Below are positions 1 to 7,472 of a DNA stretch of 64,000 nucleotides, piece after piece. Within the stretch, counting starts at the first letter, position 1. Each line of letters begins with the position of its first letter. The notes beneath the pieces are model-generated. The model worked only from the letters and a program-made list of their open reading frames with translations, did no database searches and was not told the DNA's origin. Origin of the DNA: DASZQY01 sp035548515 (GTDB taxonomy: Bacteria; Pseudomonadota; Alphaproteobacteria; Rhizobiales; Kaistiaceae). The stretch lies in contig DASZSW010000022.1 of assembly GCA_035548515.1 (NCBI GenBank), positions 1-64,000 of the forward strand. The letters run 5' to 3'. The translations under genes were made by a program, and so were the position numbers.

Positions 1-1
1 C

Positions 2-562
2 ATCCTGCCCGTGATCGAGGCCGAGCTCGACGCCCTGCCGGCGACGGAGATCAAGGCGGAATCCTGCACCGACCATATCAATGCCTATACTCTGGCGCAG
101 TTCATCGAGCTCAGCACCTTGCGCGCCCACGGCGTCGCCACCGGCTTTCCCGACGACCTGCCGATCGTCAAGCAGCCCGATCTCAACCAGTTGAGCCTGG
201 CCTACGCGGTGGGATGGATCCGTTATGAACAGGGCGATTTTGACGGCGCCCTGGCCGCCTATGGCAAGGGGCTGGTGATGTTCCCCCACAGCGTGGAGTT
301 GCAAAACGAATACGCCGCCACATTGATCCAGCTCAATCGCCCGGAAGACGTGGTCACCTTTGTCGACAAGGTTCTGGGCGATACCTACGACCTCGACGAT
401 GTCGCCCGCGCCAAGATGTTTGCCGCGCGCGGCGTGGCGCTCAACCTGGAAGGCCAGACCGCCGACGCCATCGACGCCTTGACGGTCGCCCAGCGCTACA
501 ACTCGACCGATGATGTCCAGGCGACGCTGGACCAACTCCAGAATGGCGGCGGCTCGCAGTAG
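2..562 (+). CDS. TPR-repeat protein, 5' end cut by window edge
   Basis: The frame is already open at the left edge (Ile-Leu-Pro before a GTG at 11), so the start of this gene probably lies outside the window; at least 183 residues are visible. Two helical pairs fit tetratricopeptide repeats: counted from the GTG, residues 62-95 (AYAVGWI, then GDFDGALAAYGKGL, then FP) and 133-165 (ALNLEGQTADAIDALTVAQRY). TPR arrays are protein-protein scaffolds, and nothing here shows a catalytic function. The next gene converges on it with 8 bp between the stops. The partner and process cannot be read from the sequence. Confidence 0.75.
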   Translation: MLPVIEAELDALPATEIKAESCTDHINAYTLAQFIELSTLRAHGVATGFPDDLPIVKQPDLNQLSLAYAVGWIRYEQGDFDGALAAYGKGLVMFPHSVELQNEYAATLIQLNRPEDVVTFVDKVLGDTYDLDDVARAKMFAARGVALNLEGQTADAIDALTVAQRYNSTDDVQATLDQLQNGGGSQ

Positions 563-570
563 GCCGCCGG

Positions 571-933
571 TCAGGCCTTGGCGAGCACGATCGCGGCGGC
601 CGCTTTGTCGATAGCGAACCAGGAGTCCTTGCCGTTATGCACGGCCAGGCCGTTGACATCCGGAATCTTGCCGACCATGGCGAGGGCGTCTTCCCACAGG
701 ATGCCGGCCACCGCGCCCTGAGCTTGCGCTGCCTCCAGGGACGTATAAAGGCCGACGACCCTGAAATTGTCGCCGATCGTCATGACCGGCATGCGCACAT
801 CGGCGTCCGGGACGGCTTCGTCTTTCAGGACGTTGACAAAGACCTGCCGTCCCTTGAGGGCGGAGAAAACGGCCTCGTAGTCGGCCTCGGTTTTGGAGTC
901 GGCGGCCGTGTCGATCAGTTGCGAGAGGTCCAT
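571..933 (-). CDS. SseB N-terminal-domain-like protein
   Basis: A 120-residue soluble protein with an ATG start at 933 preceded by AAGGA seven bases upstream. The arrangement (helical N-terminus, then FVNVLKDE, MPVMTIGDNFRVVGLYTSLEAAQA and a closing segment ending in an Ala-rich helix) resembles the SseB N-terminal domain, a small alpha/beta fold of unclear biochemical role. It has no signal peptide, membrane segment or obvious catalytic residues. It stands alone between a convergent TPR gene and tRNA-Pro. The family assignment comes from the overall pattern rather than a diagnostic motif. Confidence 0.6.
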   Translation of the reverse strand: MDLSQLIDTAADSKTEADYEAVFSALKGRQVFVNVLKDEAVPDADVRMPVMTIGDNFRVVGLYTSLEAAQAQGAVAGILWEDALAMVGKIPDVNGLAVHNGKDSWFAIDKAAAAIVLAKA

Positions 934-1080
934 GGGATTGTCCTTGCGTACCCGTCAGACTATGCGGTGACTCGCTGGTTTGGGCAAAGACCGATGCGGT
1001 GCCGCTGCGCGACGCATTTGGCATGTGCGGCAGGATTGGCTCCGCAGCGCCGAACTCGCATTTGCAAGGAAATGGCTCGT

Positions 1081-1100
1081 TTCGAACCTTTTGGTTCGAA
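1081..1100. repeat. perfect 8-bp inverted repeat with TTTT loop
   Basis: TTCGAACC, TTTT, GGTTCGAA form a perfect 20-bp hairpin 15 bp beyond the tRNA-Pro terminator. It could be a second terminator arm or a protein-binding site. The GGTTCGAA arm resembles a tRNA T-arm consensus, but no tRNA can be folded around it. Confidence 0.5.
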
Positions 1101-1115
1101 GCTTGTGCCCGGATA

Positions 1116-1157
1116 TTCAAAGAAAAAGGGCCCCAAGCGGGGCCCTTTTTCTTTGAA
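1116..1157 (-). terminator. rho-independent terminator of tRNA-Pro(GGG)
   Basis: A perfect 19-bp inverted repeat (arms 1116-1134 and 1139-1157, loop AAGC). The core is GGGGCCC, flanked by T5CTTT on the minus strand, so it works as an intrinsic terminator for the tRNA transcribed leftward. By symmetry it would also work rightward. Its first base directly follows the encoded CCA at 1158, leaving no spacer. Confidence 0.85.
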
Positions 1158-1234
<77 letters not shown>

Positions 1235-1276
1235 ACGGCGCGGACTATAAGGATCGGTCGGAGCCAGCGCAACGCG

Positions 1277-2545
1277 TCAGGCGGCGCGGGCGGCTGCGGG
1301 CGATGGCATCAGGCGCTGGCGGCGGAGCATGCGCTCGGCACCGACCGCGCCCCAGAGGATGCCATAAATCAGGAAAAGGTGGCGCCAGTGGTCGTTGTCG
1401 ATGACGCTGTGCATCAACAACACATGGCCGAGATAGACGGCGAAGGCACATTGGACGACAGGCGTCCAAGGTCGCGGCTTGAACAATAGCGGTGCAGAAG
1501 CGGCGAGCGTCCACACGACGAGGATGATGTACGAAAATCCGCCCAGCCAGCCGTAAACCGTGAAGCCTTTCAGCCACATGTTGTGCTCGTCTTCGCCGAG
1601 CAGCTTGCCAAGCTGGAACGGACCGAGGCCGAGCGGGCGTTCCTGGATGAGGAAGAAACCGATCTGCTGACGCTCGAACCGGCCGAGCCGCCCTTCGTCA
1701 TAGTCCTGCACGACGTGGGCGCGCTGGACGTAGAGGTCGCGGACGGCGGGAATGTTGATCGCGACGGCGAGCAGCATCATGACGGCGGCGCCGCCGCCGA
1801 CGAGATACGCGACCAGGCGGAAGCGGAGCAGCGAGCTCCGCGACTCCGCAAAAGTGAGAAACGCGGTCACCAGCACCGCGAACACCGCCAGACCCCAACC
1901 GGCGCGCGAGAACGCCAGCAACGTCGCGAACAGGATCATGAGGAAGCCGGCGATCTCCCACGGGGACTCCCGAATTCGCCGGGTGAGAATGTCGCGGGCC
2001 AGGAAGCACAACGGCAACACAAGGAACGGCGCAAAGACGTTGGGATCCTGGAATGGACCCATGGCGCGATCGTAGCGCTTGAACAGATCCGAGCCCGGGA
2101 GCACCTCGAAGTACGCCAGCACGCCGATGGTGGCGGCGATGACGGCCGACCAGACGTAGGCATTGCGAATGATGCGCATGCGCTTCTCAGGGTCTTCGAT
2201 GATGACCGCGGCGAAGAAGACGGAAGAGGCGGCGAGGAAGCTGGTCGTCGCCATGTAGATGAACGGCTTGGAGAAATCATCGAGCTGGGTGAAGGACAGC
2301 CAACCGCCGGCGATATAGGCGAGCAGCAGCGCCGTGAGCGGCAGCGTGTAAAGATTGAAGCGAAGGCCGAAAACGGCCCACACGACGATCGTCGGCACGA
2401 GCAGTAGCTCGTAGGGCGCGGGCTCGAAGATGACGAACCCGCCGAGGAAGACGATCGCCGCGACCGCGAGATCGGCTATGCGCAGGCCGGCGCGCCAGCG
2501 CGTGGCGGGCGCGATGAGTGCCCCGTCGAGGGTAGCGGCGCTCAA
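1277..2545 (-). CDS. O-antigen polymerase/ligase-type membrane protein
   Basis: A 422-residue protein made almost entirely of hydrophobic helices (about ten to twelve), with a central hydrophilic loop ending in GLGPFQLGKLLGEDEHNMW. The H-N-x-W/Y-L motif (His near residue 321) followed by a helix is typical of the Wzy/WaaL O-antigen ligase family, which joins undecaprenyl-linked sugar repeats. I start it at TTG 2545, which overlaps the stop of the upstream gene (TTGA) and has GGGGG four bases upstream. The frame stays open to 2689, but that part lies within the upstream gene. It is the last gene of the polysaccharide operon and is probably translationally coupled. Polymerase versus ligase cannot be decided from sequence. 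Confidence 0.85.
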   Translation of the reverse strand: MSAATLDGALIAPATRWRAGLRIADLAVAAIVFLGGFVIFEPAPYELLLVPTIVVWAVFGLRFNLYTLPLTALLLAYIAGGWLSFTQLDDFSKPFIYMATTSFLAASSVFFAAVIIEDPEKRMRIIRNAYVWSAVIAATIGVLAYFEVLPGSDLFKRYDRAMGPFQDPNVFAPFLVLPLCFLARDILTRRIRESPWEIAGFLMILFATLLAFSRAGWGLAVFAVLVTAFLTFAESRSSLLRFRLVAYLVGGGAAVMMLLAVAINIPAVRDLYVQRAHVVQDYDEGRLGRFERQQIGFFLIQERPLGLGPFQLGKLLGEDEHNMWLKGFTVYGWLGGFSYIILVVWTLAASAPLLFKPRPWTPVVQCAFAVYLGHVLLMHSVIDNDHWRHLFLIYGILWGAVGAERMLRRQRLMPSPAAARAA

Positions 2546-4101
2546 TATGCCCCCGTCTTGTCGAACAGGCGGAACGGCGTCAGCGCCAGGATCTTGACGT
2601 CGAACAGCACCGACCAATTCTCGATGTAGTCGAGGTCGAACTCGACGCGGCGGCGAATCTTCTCCGGCGTGTCGATCTCGCCGCGCCATCCGTTGATCTG
2701 CGCCCAGCCCGTGACGCCGGGGCGCACGCGATGGCGGGCGAAGTAGCCATCGACGACCTGCTCGAACAGGCGCTCGGACGTGTGCGCGTTGACGGCGTGG
2801 GGCCGCGGCCCGACGAGCGAAAGGTCGCCGCGCAGCACGTTGAACAGTTGCGGCAGCTCGTCGATCGAGGTGCGGCGGATGAATTTGCCGACACGAGTGA
2901 CGCGCGCGTCGTTCTTGGTGACGACCTTGCGGGCGAGTGGATCGGCGAACTCGTGGTACATCGAGCGGAACTTCCAGACGTCGATGACCTCGTTGTTGAA
3001 GCCGTAGCGCTTCTGCCGGAAGAACACCGGCCCACGGCTTTCGAGGCGGATAGCCACCGCGGTGGCCAGCATCAGCGGCGACAGCAGGAGCAAGGCGAGC
3101 GTGCCGACTGCAAGGTCGAATGCGCGCTTGAGCAGGTAGTTCCAGTCGGTGATCGGCTTGTCGAAGACGTCGAGGAACGGCAGCGTGCCGATGAAGGAAT
3201 AAGAACGCGGCCGAAAGCGCAGCTTGTTGCCGTGCGCCGACAGGCGGATGTCGACCGGCAGCACCCAGAGCTGCTTCAGCATCTGGAGAAGGCGGCTTTC
3301 GGCCGTCAGAGGCATTGCGACGATCAGGAGATCGACGTGAGCGATGCGGCCGAAGTCCACGAGCTCGGCGACCGTCCCGAGTTTCGGATAGCCCGCGACC
3401 ACAGACGGCGAGCGGTCGTCCTTGCGGTCATCGAAGATGCCGCAGATGCGGATATCATTGTCGGGTTCGGCGGCGAGTGCGTTGATCAGTTCCTCCGCCG
3501 CTTGCCCGCCGCCGACGACGATGGCGCGGCGCTCGAGGAGGCCCGTCTCAGTCCAGCGCCGCGCGAAAGCCGAGATCGACGGGCGGAGCACGCCCAACGC
3601 GACGAGGCCAGCGACGTACCAGGCGCTGATCCAGACACGCGAATAGGAGTCGCCCGACTTGGTGAGGAACGCCACCGCGCCGAAGAGGGCGAAGACGCCG
3701 GTCCACGCGAGGGCGATGCGGCCGAGCCGCAGCACGCCATGGCGGAGCGCTGGGATGGTGTAGCCGTCGGCGGTCTGGATCAGGAAAACGGCCGCCAGGG
3801 ATCCGCCGATGATCGGCAACGCGTAGAACCAGGCGAAGCCGTCGGTCGGCACGACGTAGACGAAGTAGATGAGCGTGCCCAGCGCCACCAGCGTCATGAA
3901 TTCGGCCAGGCGGACGGCGCCGGCGAAGATAACCGGCGACAGCGAACGGCGGGCGAGTGCGGCGGCCGCGCGTTGGGCGGCGGTCGACATCCCACCGGCC
4001 CGCGCCGGTGCGGCGCTCGCCGCAGCTATGCCATCCACTGTAACGGCGCTTGCCTGGACGCTGCTGTTCTGGCTGCCCGAATGATCCAACGCTACGCTCA
4101 C
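2542..4101 (-). CDS. undecaprenyl-phosphate sugar-1-phosphate transferase (WcaJ/ExoY family)
   Basis: 519 residues in the two-part layout of initiating polysaccharide transferases. The N-terminal half has four membrane helices followed by a Rossmann-like domain (RRAIVVGGGQAAEELI near 190-205). The C-terminal third is a bacterial sugar transferase domain with KFRSMY, DELPQLFNVLRGD, SLVGPRPH and VRPGVTGWAQINGWRGE. The enzyme moves a hexose-1-phosphate (often glucose) from a UDP-sugar to undecaprenyl phosphate at the inner membrane, the first committed step of exopolysaccharide synthesis. It has a GTG start. It overlaps the polymerase gene by 4 bp and lies about 90 bp downstream of two glycosyltransferase genes on the same strand. 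The identity of the sugar is inference. Confidence 0.93.
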   Translation of the reverse strand: MSVALDHSGSQNSSVQASAVTVDGIAAASAAPARAGGMSTAAQRAAAALARRSLSPVIFAGAVRLAEFMTLVALGTLIYFVYVVPTDGFAWFYALPIIGGSLAAVFLIQTADGYTIPALRHGVLRLGRIALAWTGVFALFGAVAFLTKSGDSYSRVWISAWYVAGLVALGVLRPSISAFARRWTETGLLERRAIVVGGGQAAEELINALAAEPDNDIRICGIFDDRKDDRSPSVVAGYPKLGTVAELVDFGRIAHVDLLIVAMPLTAESRLLQMLKQLWVLPVDIRLSAHGNKLRFRPRSYSFIGTLPFLDVFDKPITDWNYLLKRAFDLAVGTLALLLLSPLMLATAVAIRLESRGPVFFRQKRYGFNNEVIDVWKFRSMYHEFADPLARKVVTKNDARVTRVGKFIRRTSIDELPQLFNVLRGDLSLVGPRPHAVNAHTSERLFEQVVDGYFARHRVRPGVTGWAQINGWRGEIDTPEKIRRRVEFDLDYIENWSVLFDVKILALTPFRLFDKTGAY

Positions 4102-4194
4102 GCTCCACCACCCTTGCCCATGAAGGGACTAGATTCCGCCGGCTAACAAACGCTTGCCGGCCTCGCACACCTTCGCGGGCGTTTGCCGCGATCC

Positions 4195-5415
4195 TTAACG
4201 CGCGGTCACTACAGCGCGGTAAGCGTCGGTCACCTTTGCCGCCATGGTCTCGACCGCGAAACGCGAGCGGATGGCGGCCCGCAACCGGGCCGCGTTGGCA
4301 ACCATCGATGCGCGGTCATCGAGCGCCTGCATCATCGCATCGGCCAGGGCTGTGGGATTCTCCGGGGGCAGCAACAGGCGGCTGTCTTCTCCGAAGATTT
4401 CCGGGATGCCGCCGACGCGCGTCGTCAGCGTCGGGACGCCTGCAGCCAAAGCTTCGAGGATCAGGTAGGGCATCGACTCGGCGCGCGAGGGCGCCACAAC
4501 GGTCCGTGCCATCGCAAAGGCGGCACGGGCCGGCATGGCCGGACGGAAGCTCACCGCTTTCTGGATGCCGAGAACTTTGCTCAGCTGGCAGAACCAGGGT
4601 TGCTCGTCACCGTCGCCAATCATCCATGCGGAAGGCGACCTCCCGGTGCGATCGCGGATGATGCCGAGCGCACGCAGAAAGTCTTCCGCGCCCTTCATCG
4701 CGCGCATCATGCCGATGAACACAAAATCGCGCGCGTCCGGCGCGGGAGCGACCGGCTCGAACTCATCGGCGCGGAGGCCATTAAGCGCAATGCTGACCGC
4801 AGCACGTGGCTCGCCGACCTTCGCCGCGTAAGCGTCGGCTTCATACTGGCTGACGAAGACGAATGCGTCGGTCATGTGGCCAAGCATGCGTTCCATCGCG
4901 AAATACGTGCGACCTTCCCGGCTCTGCGGATCGAAGTGCATGCTGCCGCCGTGCGGCGTGTAGACGCGCGCGACGCGATGGCCCGTGAAGCGCAGCAGCG
5001 TGCCGATCATGCGCGCATAGGCACCGCCTTTGGCGCCGTGCGCGTGCACAACGTCCGGGCGCAGTGCGCGGATTTCGCGCAAGGCTCGCAGTGTTGCGAG
5101 GCCATCGCTGAGCGAGATTTCCCGCTCCATTGGGAAGCGGTGCAGACCCAGCGAGAGCGACGGCTCGATCTCCGCGAATAACGCGTCTTCGAATGCGCCG
5201 CCGGTGGAGGAGTCGCAGACGATGCCAACGTCGTATCCGGCGTCGCGCTGAACGGCGACGAGATCGCGGACGTGGCGGAAGAGACCGCCGACGGGCGAGC
5301 GGAAGAAGTGGACGACGCGGAGCCGTTCGCTGCTGCGCCTGCGCGCCGCGCGCCCGATGACGACGGGCCGGGGCAGCATGGCGACGATGTCGGTGTGCCT
5401 GGTGTACTGACTCAT
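4195..5415 (-). CDS. glycosyltransferase family 4 (first of a tandem pair)
   Basis: 406 residues with the GT-B layout: an N-terminal acceptor domain (VVHFFRSPVGGLFRHV, then DVVHAHGAKGGAYAR) and a C-terminal nucleotide-sugar domain with the E-x7-E signature in APSRAESMPYLILEALAAG near residues 308-326. It would add one sugar to a lipid-linked repeat unit in the cytoplasm. I use ATG 5415; a TTG at 5433 in frame is an alternative. It shares long identical stretches (HGAKGGAYAR-IGT-LR, YTPHGG, TDAF-FVS-YE) with the next gene upstream, so the two are tandem paralogues. The donor sugar and linkage are unknown. Confidence 0.9.
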   Translation of the reverse strand: MSQYTRHTDIVAMLPRPVVIGRAARRRSSERLRVVHFFRSPVGGLFRHVRDLVAVQRDAGYDVGIVCDSSTGGAFEDALFAEIEPSLSLGLHRFPMEREISLSDGLATLRALREIRALRPDVVHAHGAKGGAYARMIGTLLRFTGHRVARVYTPHGGSMHFDPQSREGRTYFAMERMLGHMTDAFVFVSQYEADAYAAKVGEPRAAVSIALNGLRADEFEPVAPAPDARDFVFIGMMRAMKGAEDFLRALGIIRDRTGRSPSAWMIGDGDEQPWFCQLSKVLGIQKAVSFRPAMPARAAFAMARTVVAPSRAESMPYLILEALAAGVPTLTTRVGGIPEIFGEDSRLLLPPENPTALADAMMQALDDRASMVANAARLRAAIRSRFAVETMAAKVTDAYRAVVTAR

Positions 5416-5526
5416 AGGCCGCAATCCCCGCAAGTTGGCCTAGCCGCAGATATTTGCGACCCGGCGGGAATGCTTGCCTAAGTAGCTAATTTCGTTCGAA
5501 TTTGTCCGTTAAACTTGGGGTTAATC

Positions 5527-6696
5527 TTAATGCTGGGGCGTGAGCGCGCGATAGATGCTGTCCACCGTGGCCGCCATCGCCTCGACGGTGAAGATCGCGC
5601 GGATGCGGATGTTGAGCGCGGCGGCTTTCGCCAGGGCAGCGCCCGGTGCGGCCAGCACCGACGACATCGCATCTGCCAATGCCGTGACGTCGTTCGGCGG
5701 CACGAGGCGCTCGGCATCGTTCCCGAAGATTTCAGCGACGCCCCCAACGTTGGTGGCGACCAGCGGCATGCCAGCCGCGACCGCGTCGAGCACGATGTAC
5801 GGCATCGTCTCGACGCGCGACGGGACGACGACGGTTCGCGCCAGCGTCATCGCGTCGCGGGCAGGGCGGGCGGTGTGAAATTCGATGTCATCGGCGAGTC
5901 CGAGCCCGGTGACGACGGCGCGATACTTCTGTTCCTCCGGCCCGGTGCCGACGATCGCTGCAGTCGGCGCCTTGCCGGTTCGGTGGCCGATCAGCGCGAT
6001 GGCGCCGATGAACAGGTCCGCGCCTTTGACGTTGCGCAGGTCGCCGATGAAGGCGAAGTCGCGGGCCGCGGTTGCTGGTATCACGGGAGCGAAGTCGTCG
6101 GGCCTCAGCCCATTGTACGCTACGGCAACGGGCCGGGTTGTGTGGGCGATCTTGGCGAAGAAAAGATCCCGCTCGTATTCGCTGACGAAAATGAACGCGT
6201 CGGTGAAGCGCGCCAGGGTGCGCTCCCAGGAGAGTGCAAGACGCCGGCTGGAATGCAGCCGGCCGCCATGCGGTGTGTAAATGCGGGATACGCGGGAACC
6301 AGATGCCCGCAAGCGGGTGCCGATCGTGCGGGCGTAGGCGCCGCCCTTGGCGCCGTGGCCATGGAGCACGTCGGGATCGAGAATGCGCACGCGGTCGGCG
6401 AGAGCCAATGCGGCACGGAAGTTGGTGATTTCGCGGCGCATGGGCGCGCGGATAAGTCCCAGCGCCAGCATCGGATCGAGGCGAGCGAACGCTTCGGCCT
6501 CGCTGCCGTCGCCCTCGCCCGTGTCGCAGAGAAGACCGACGTGGTTGCCGGCCTTGTGCTGCGCCTCGACGAGATCGGCGACGTGGCGCAGAATGTCGCC
6601 GGCAGGCCGGTGGATGACGTGGATGATGCGGAGCGGGGCGGCGGCGTTGGGTCGACCGGTGCCGGCGATCATCTGCCGCAGGTCGTCGTTGCGCAT
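5527..6696 (-). CDS. glycosyltransferase family 4 (second of a tandem pair)
   Basis: 389 residues of the same GT-B build as its downstream neighbour: IHVIHRPAGDILRHV at the N-terminus, VLHGHGAKGGAYARTIG near 115-130, and the E-x7-E donor-site signature in VPSRVETMPYIVLDAVAAG, where the second acidic residue is Asp instead of Glu. ATG start at 6696. It follows the export lipoprotein gene with a 2-bp gap, so both are on one transcript. The paralogue at 4195-5415 probably adds a different residue to the same repeat unit. A stretch of about 110 bp separates the paralogues and carries no gene. Confidence 0.9.
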   Translation of the reverse strand: MRNDDLRQMIAGTGRPNAAAPLRIIHVIHRPAGDILRHVADLVEAQHKAGNHVGLLCDTGEGDGSEAEAFARLDPMLALGLIRAPMRREITNFRAALALADRVRILDPDVLHGHGAKGGAYARTIGTRLRASGSRVSRIYTPHGGRLHSSRRLALSWERTLARFTDAFIFVSEYERDLFFAKIAHTTRPVAVAYNGLRPDDFAPVIPATAARDFAFIGDLRNVKGADLFIGAIALIGHRTGKAPTAAIVGTGPEEQKYRAVVTGLGLADDIEFHTARPARDAMTLARTVVVPSRVETMPYIVLDAVAAGMPLVATNVGGVAEIFGNDAERLVPPNDVTALADAMSSVLAAPGAALAKAAALNIRIRAIFTVEAMAATVDSIYRALTPQH

Positions 6697-6698
6697 GG

Positions 6699-7256
6699 TC
6701 AGATGATGCGCTCGCGAATGTACAGGGTGTCGCCCGGCATGATCGGGTCCGACAGCTTCAACTGTGCCGATTCGACCCGGCCGCCGTAACTGCGCGTCAC
6801 CTCGACTGTGAACTTGTCGGCTCGCGGCGTAAACCCGCCGGCGACTGCGATCGCCTGCTGCACGGTCATGCCGGGCAGGAATGCGAACTGTCCGGGGTTG
6901 CCGACCTCGCCCATCGCGAAGAACGGCCGGTACTGCGACACCTCGACGGACACATCCGGGTTGCGCAGGAAGCCGTTGCGCAGGCGCTTGCCGACTTCTG
7001 CCTCGATCGTCGCGGTCGTCATGCCGCGCGCCGGAACCGCGCCGATGAGCGGCATCGAGATGTGGCCGGACTGGTCGACGACGTAGGTGTTGGACAGGTC
7101 GTCCTGGCCGAAAACGATGACGCGGAGCTGATCGCCGGCGTCGAGCTGATATGGGGCGACCAGTTCGCTGTGGGTGGCGTCGGGCACGAACGGGCTCCCG
7201 GCGCAGCCTCCGAGCAGCACGAGACCGAGCAAAACGGGCAGAACGTGCAGGCGCAT
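6699..7256 (-). CDS. polysaccharide export outer-membrane lipoprotein (Wza family)
   Basis: 185 residues. A lipoprotein signal ends in LLGGC (Cys18), so the mature protein is lipid-anchored. Residues 34-110 match the polysaccharide export domain (APYQLDAGDQLRVIVFGQDDLS) and 115-165 a SLBB-type segment (GEVGNPGQFAFLPGMTVQQAIAVAGGFTPRADK). Wza proteins form the octameric outer-membrane channel for capsule or exopolysaccharide. At 185 residues this is the short alphaproteobacterial form. It is the first gene of the leftward polysaccharide operon and is divergent from the Wzz-type gene, with which it shares about 215 bp of AT-richer control region. Confidence 0.93.
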   Translation of the reverse strand: MRLHVLPVLLGLVLLGGCAGSPFVPDATHSELVAPYQLDAGDQLRVIVFGQDDLSNTYVVDQSGHISMPLIGAVPARGMTTATIEAEVGKRLRNGFLRNPDVSVEVSQYRPFFAMGEVGNPGQFAFLPGMTVQQAIAVAGGFTPRADKFTVEVTRSYGGRVESAQLKLSDPIMPGDTLYIRERII

Positions 7257-7289
7257 CGGGGCTTCGGCCTCGGCAGAATCTCTACGCGC

Positions 7290-7440
7290 GATGATCGGCG
7301 TCGTATGGTTAACGCCGCGTAAAGATGAACGGTTCGTTTCCGGGAGCGAAGTAATTCAAAATTAAGCAAGCTTAACGGAAAGTATACCGACGCCCGGCTA
7401 AAATTAACGATGTGATTACCATAACGCCTGATCATCCGCG
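7290..7440. promoter_or_regulatory. AT-rich divergent promoter region of the polysaccharide locus
   Basis: The space between the Wza-type and Wzz-type genes is clearly richer in A+T than its surroundings. It contains a perfect 14-bp palindrome TTAAGC-AA-GCTTAA at 7362-7375 and several TTAA/TAAA steps. Promoters for both directions must lie here. No specific regulator can be named from the sequence. Confidence 0.5.
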
Positions 7441-7472
7441 CAAAGATGCTTCCGAGGGTGAGTCTCGCGCAG

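Noticed and set aside
2546..2689. N-terminal extension of the polymerase gene from 2689
   Set aside because: It lies wholly inside the sugar transferase gene and is basic and non-hydrophobic; the coupled TTG at 2545 with GGGGG fits better.
2731..4146. 471-residue frame opposite the initiating sugar transferase
   Set aside because: Composition is Arg/Asp/Glu-heavy as expected for the reverse of a GC-rich gene; no motif.
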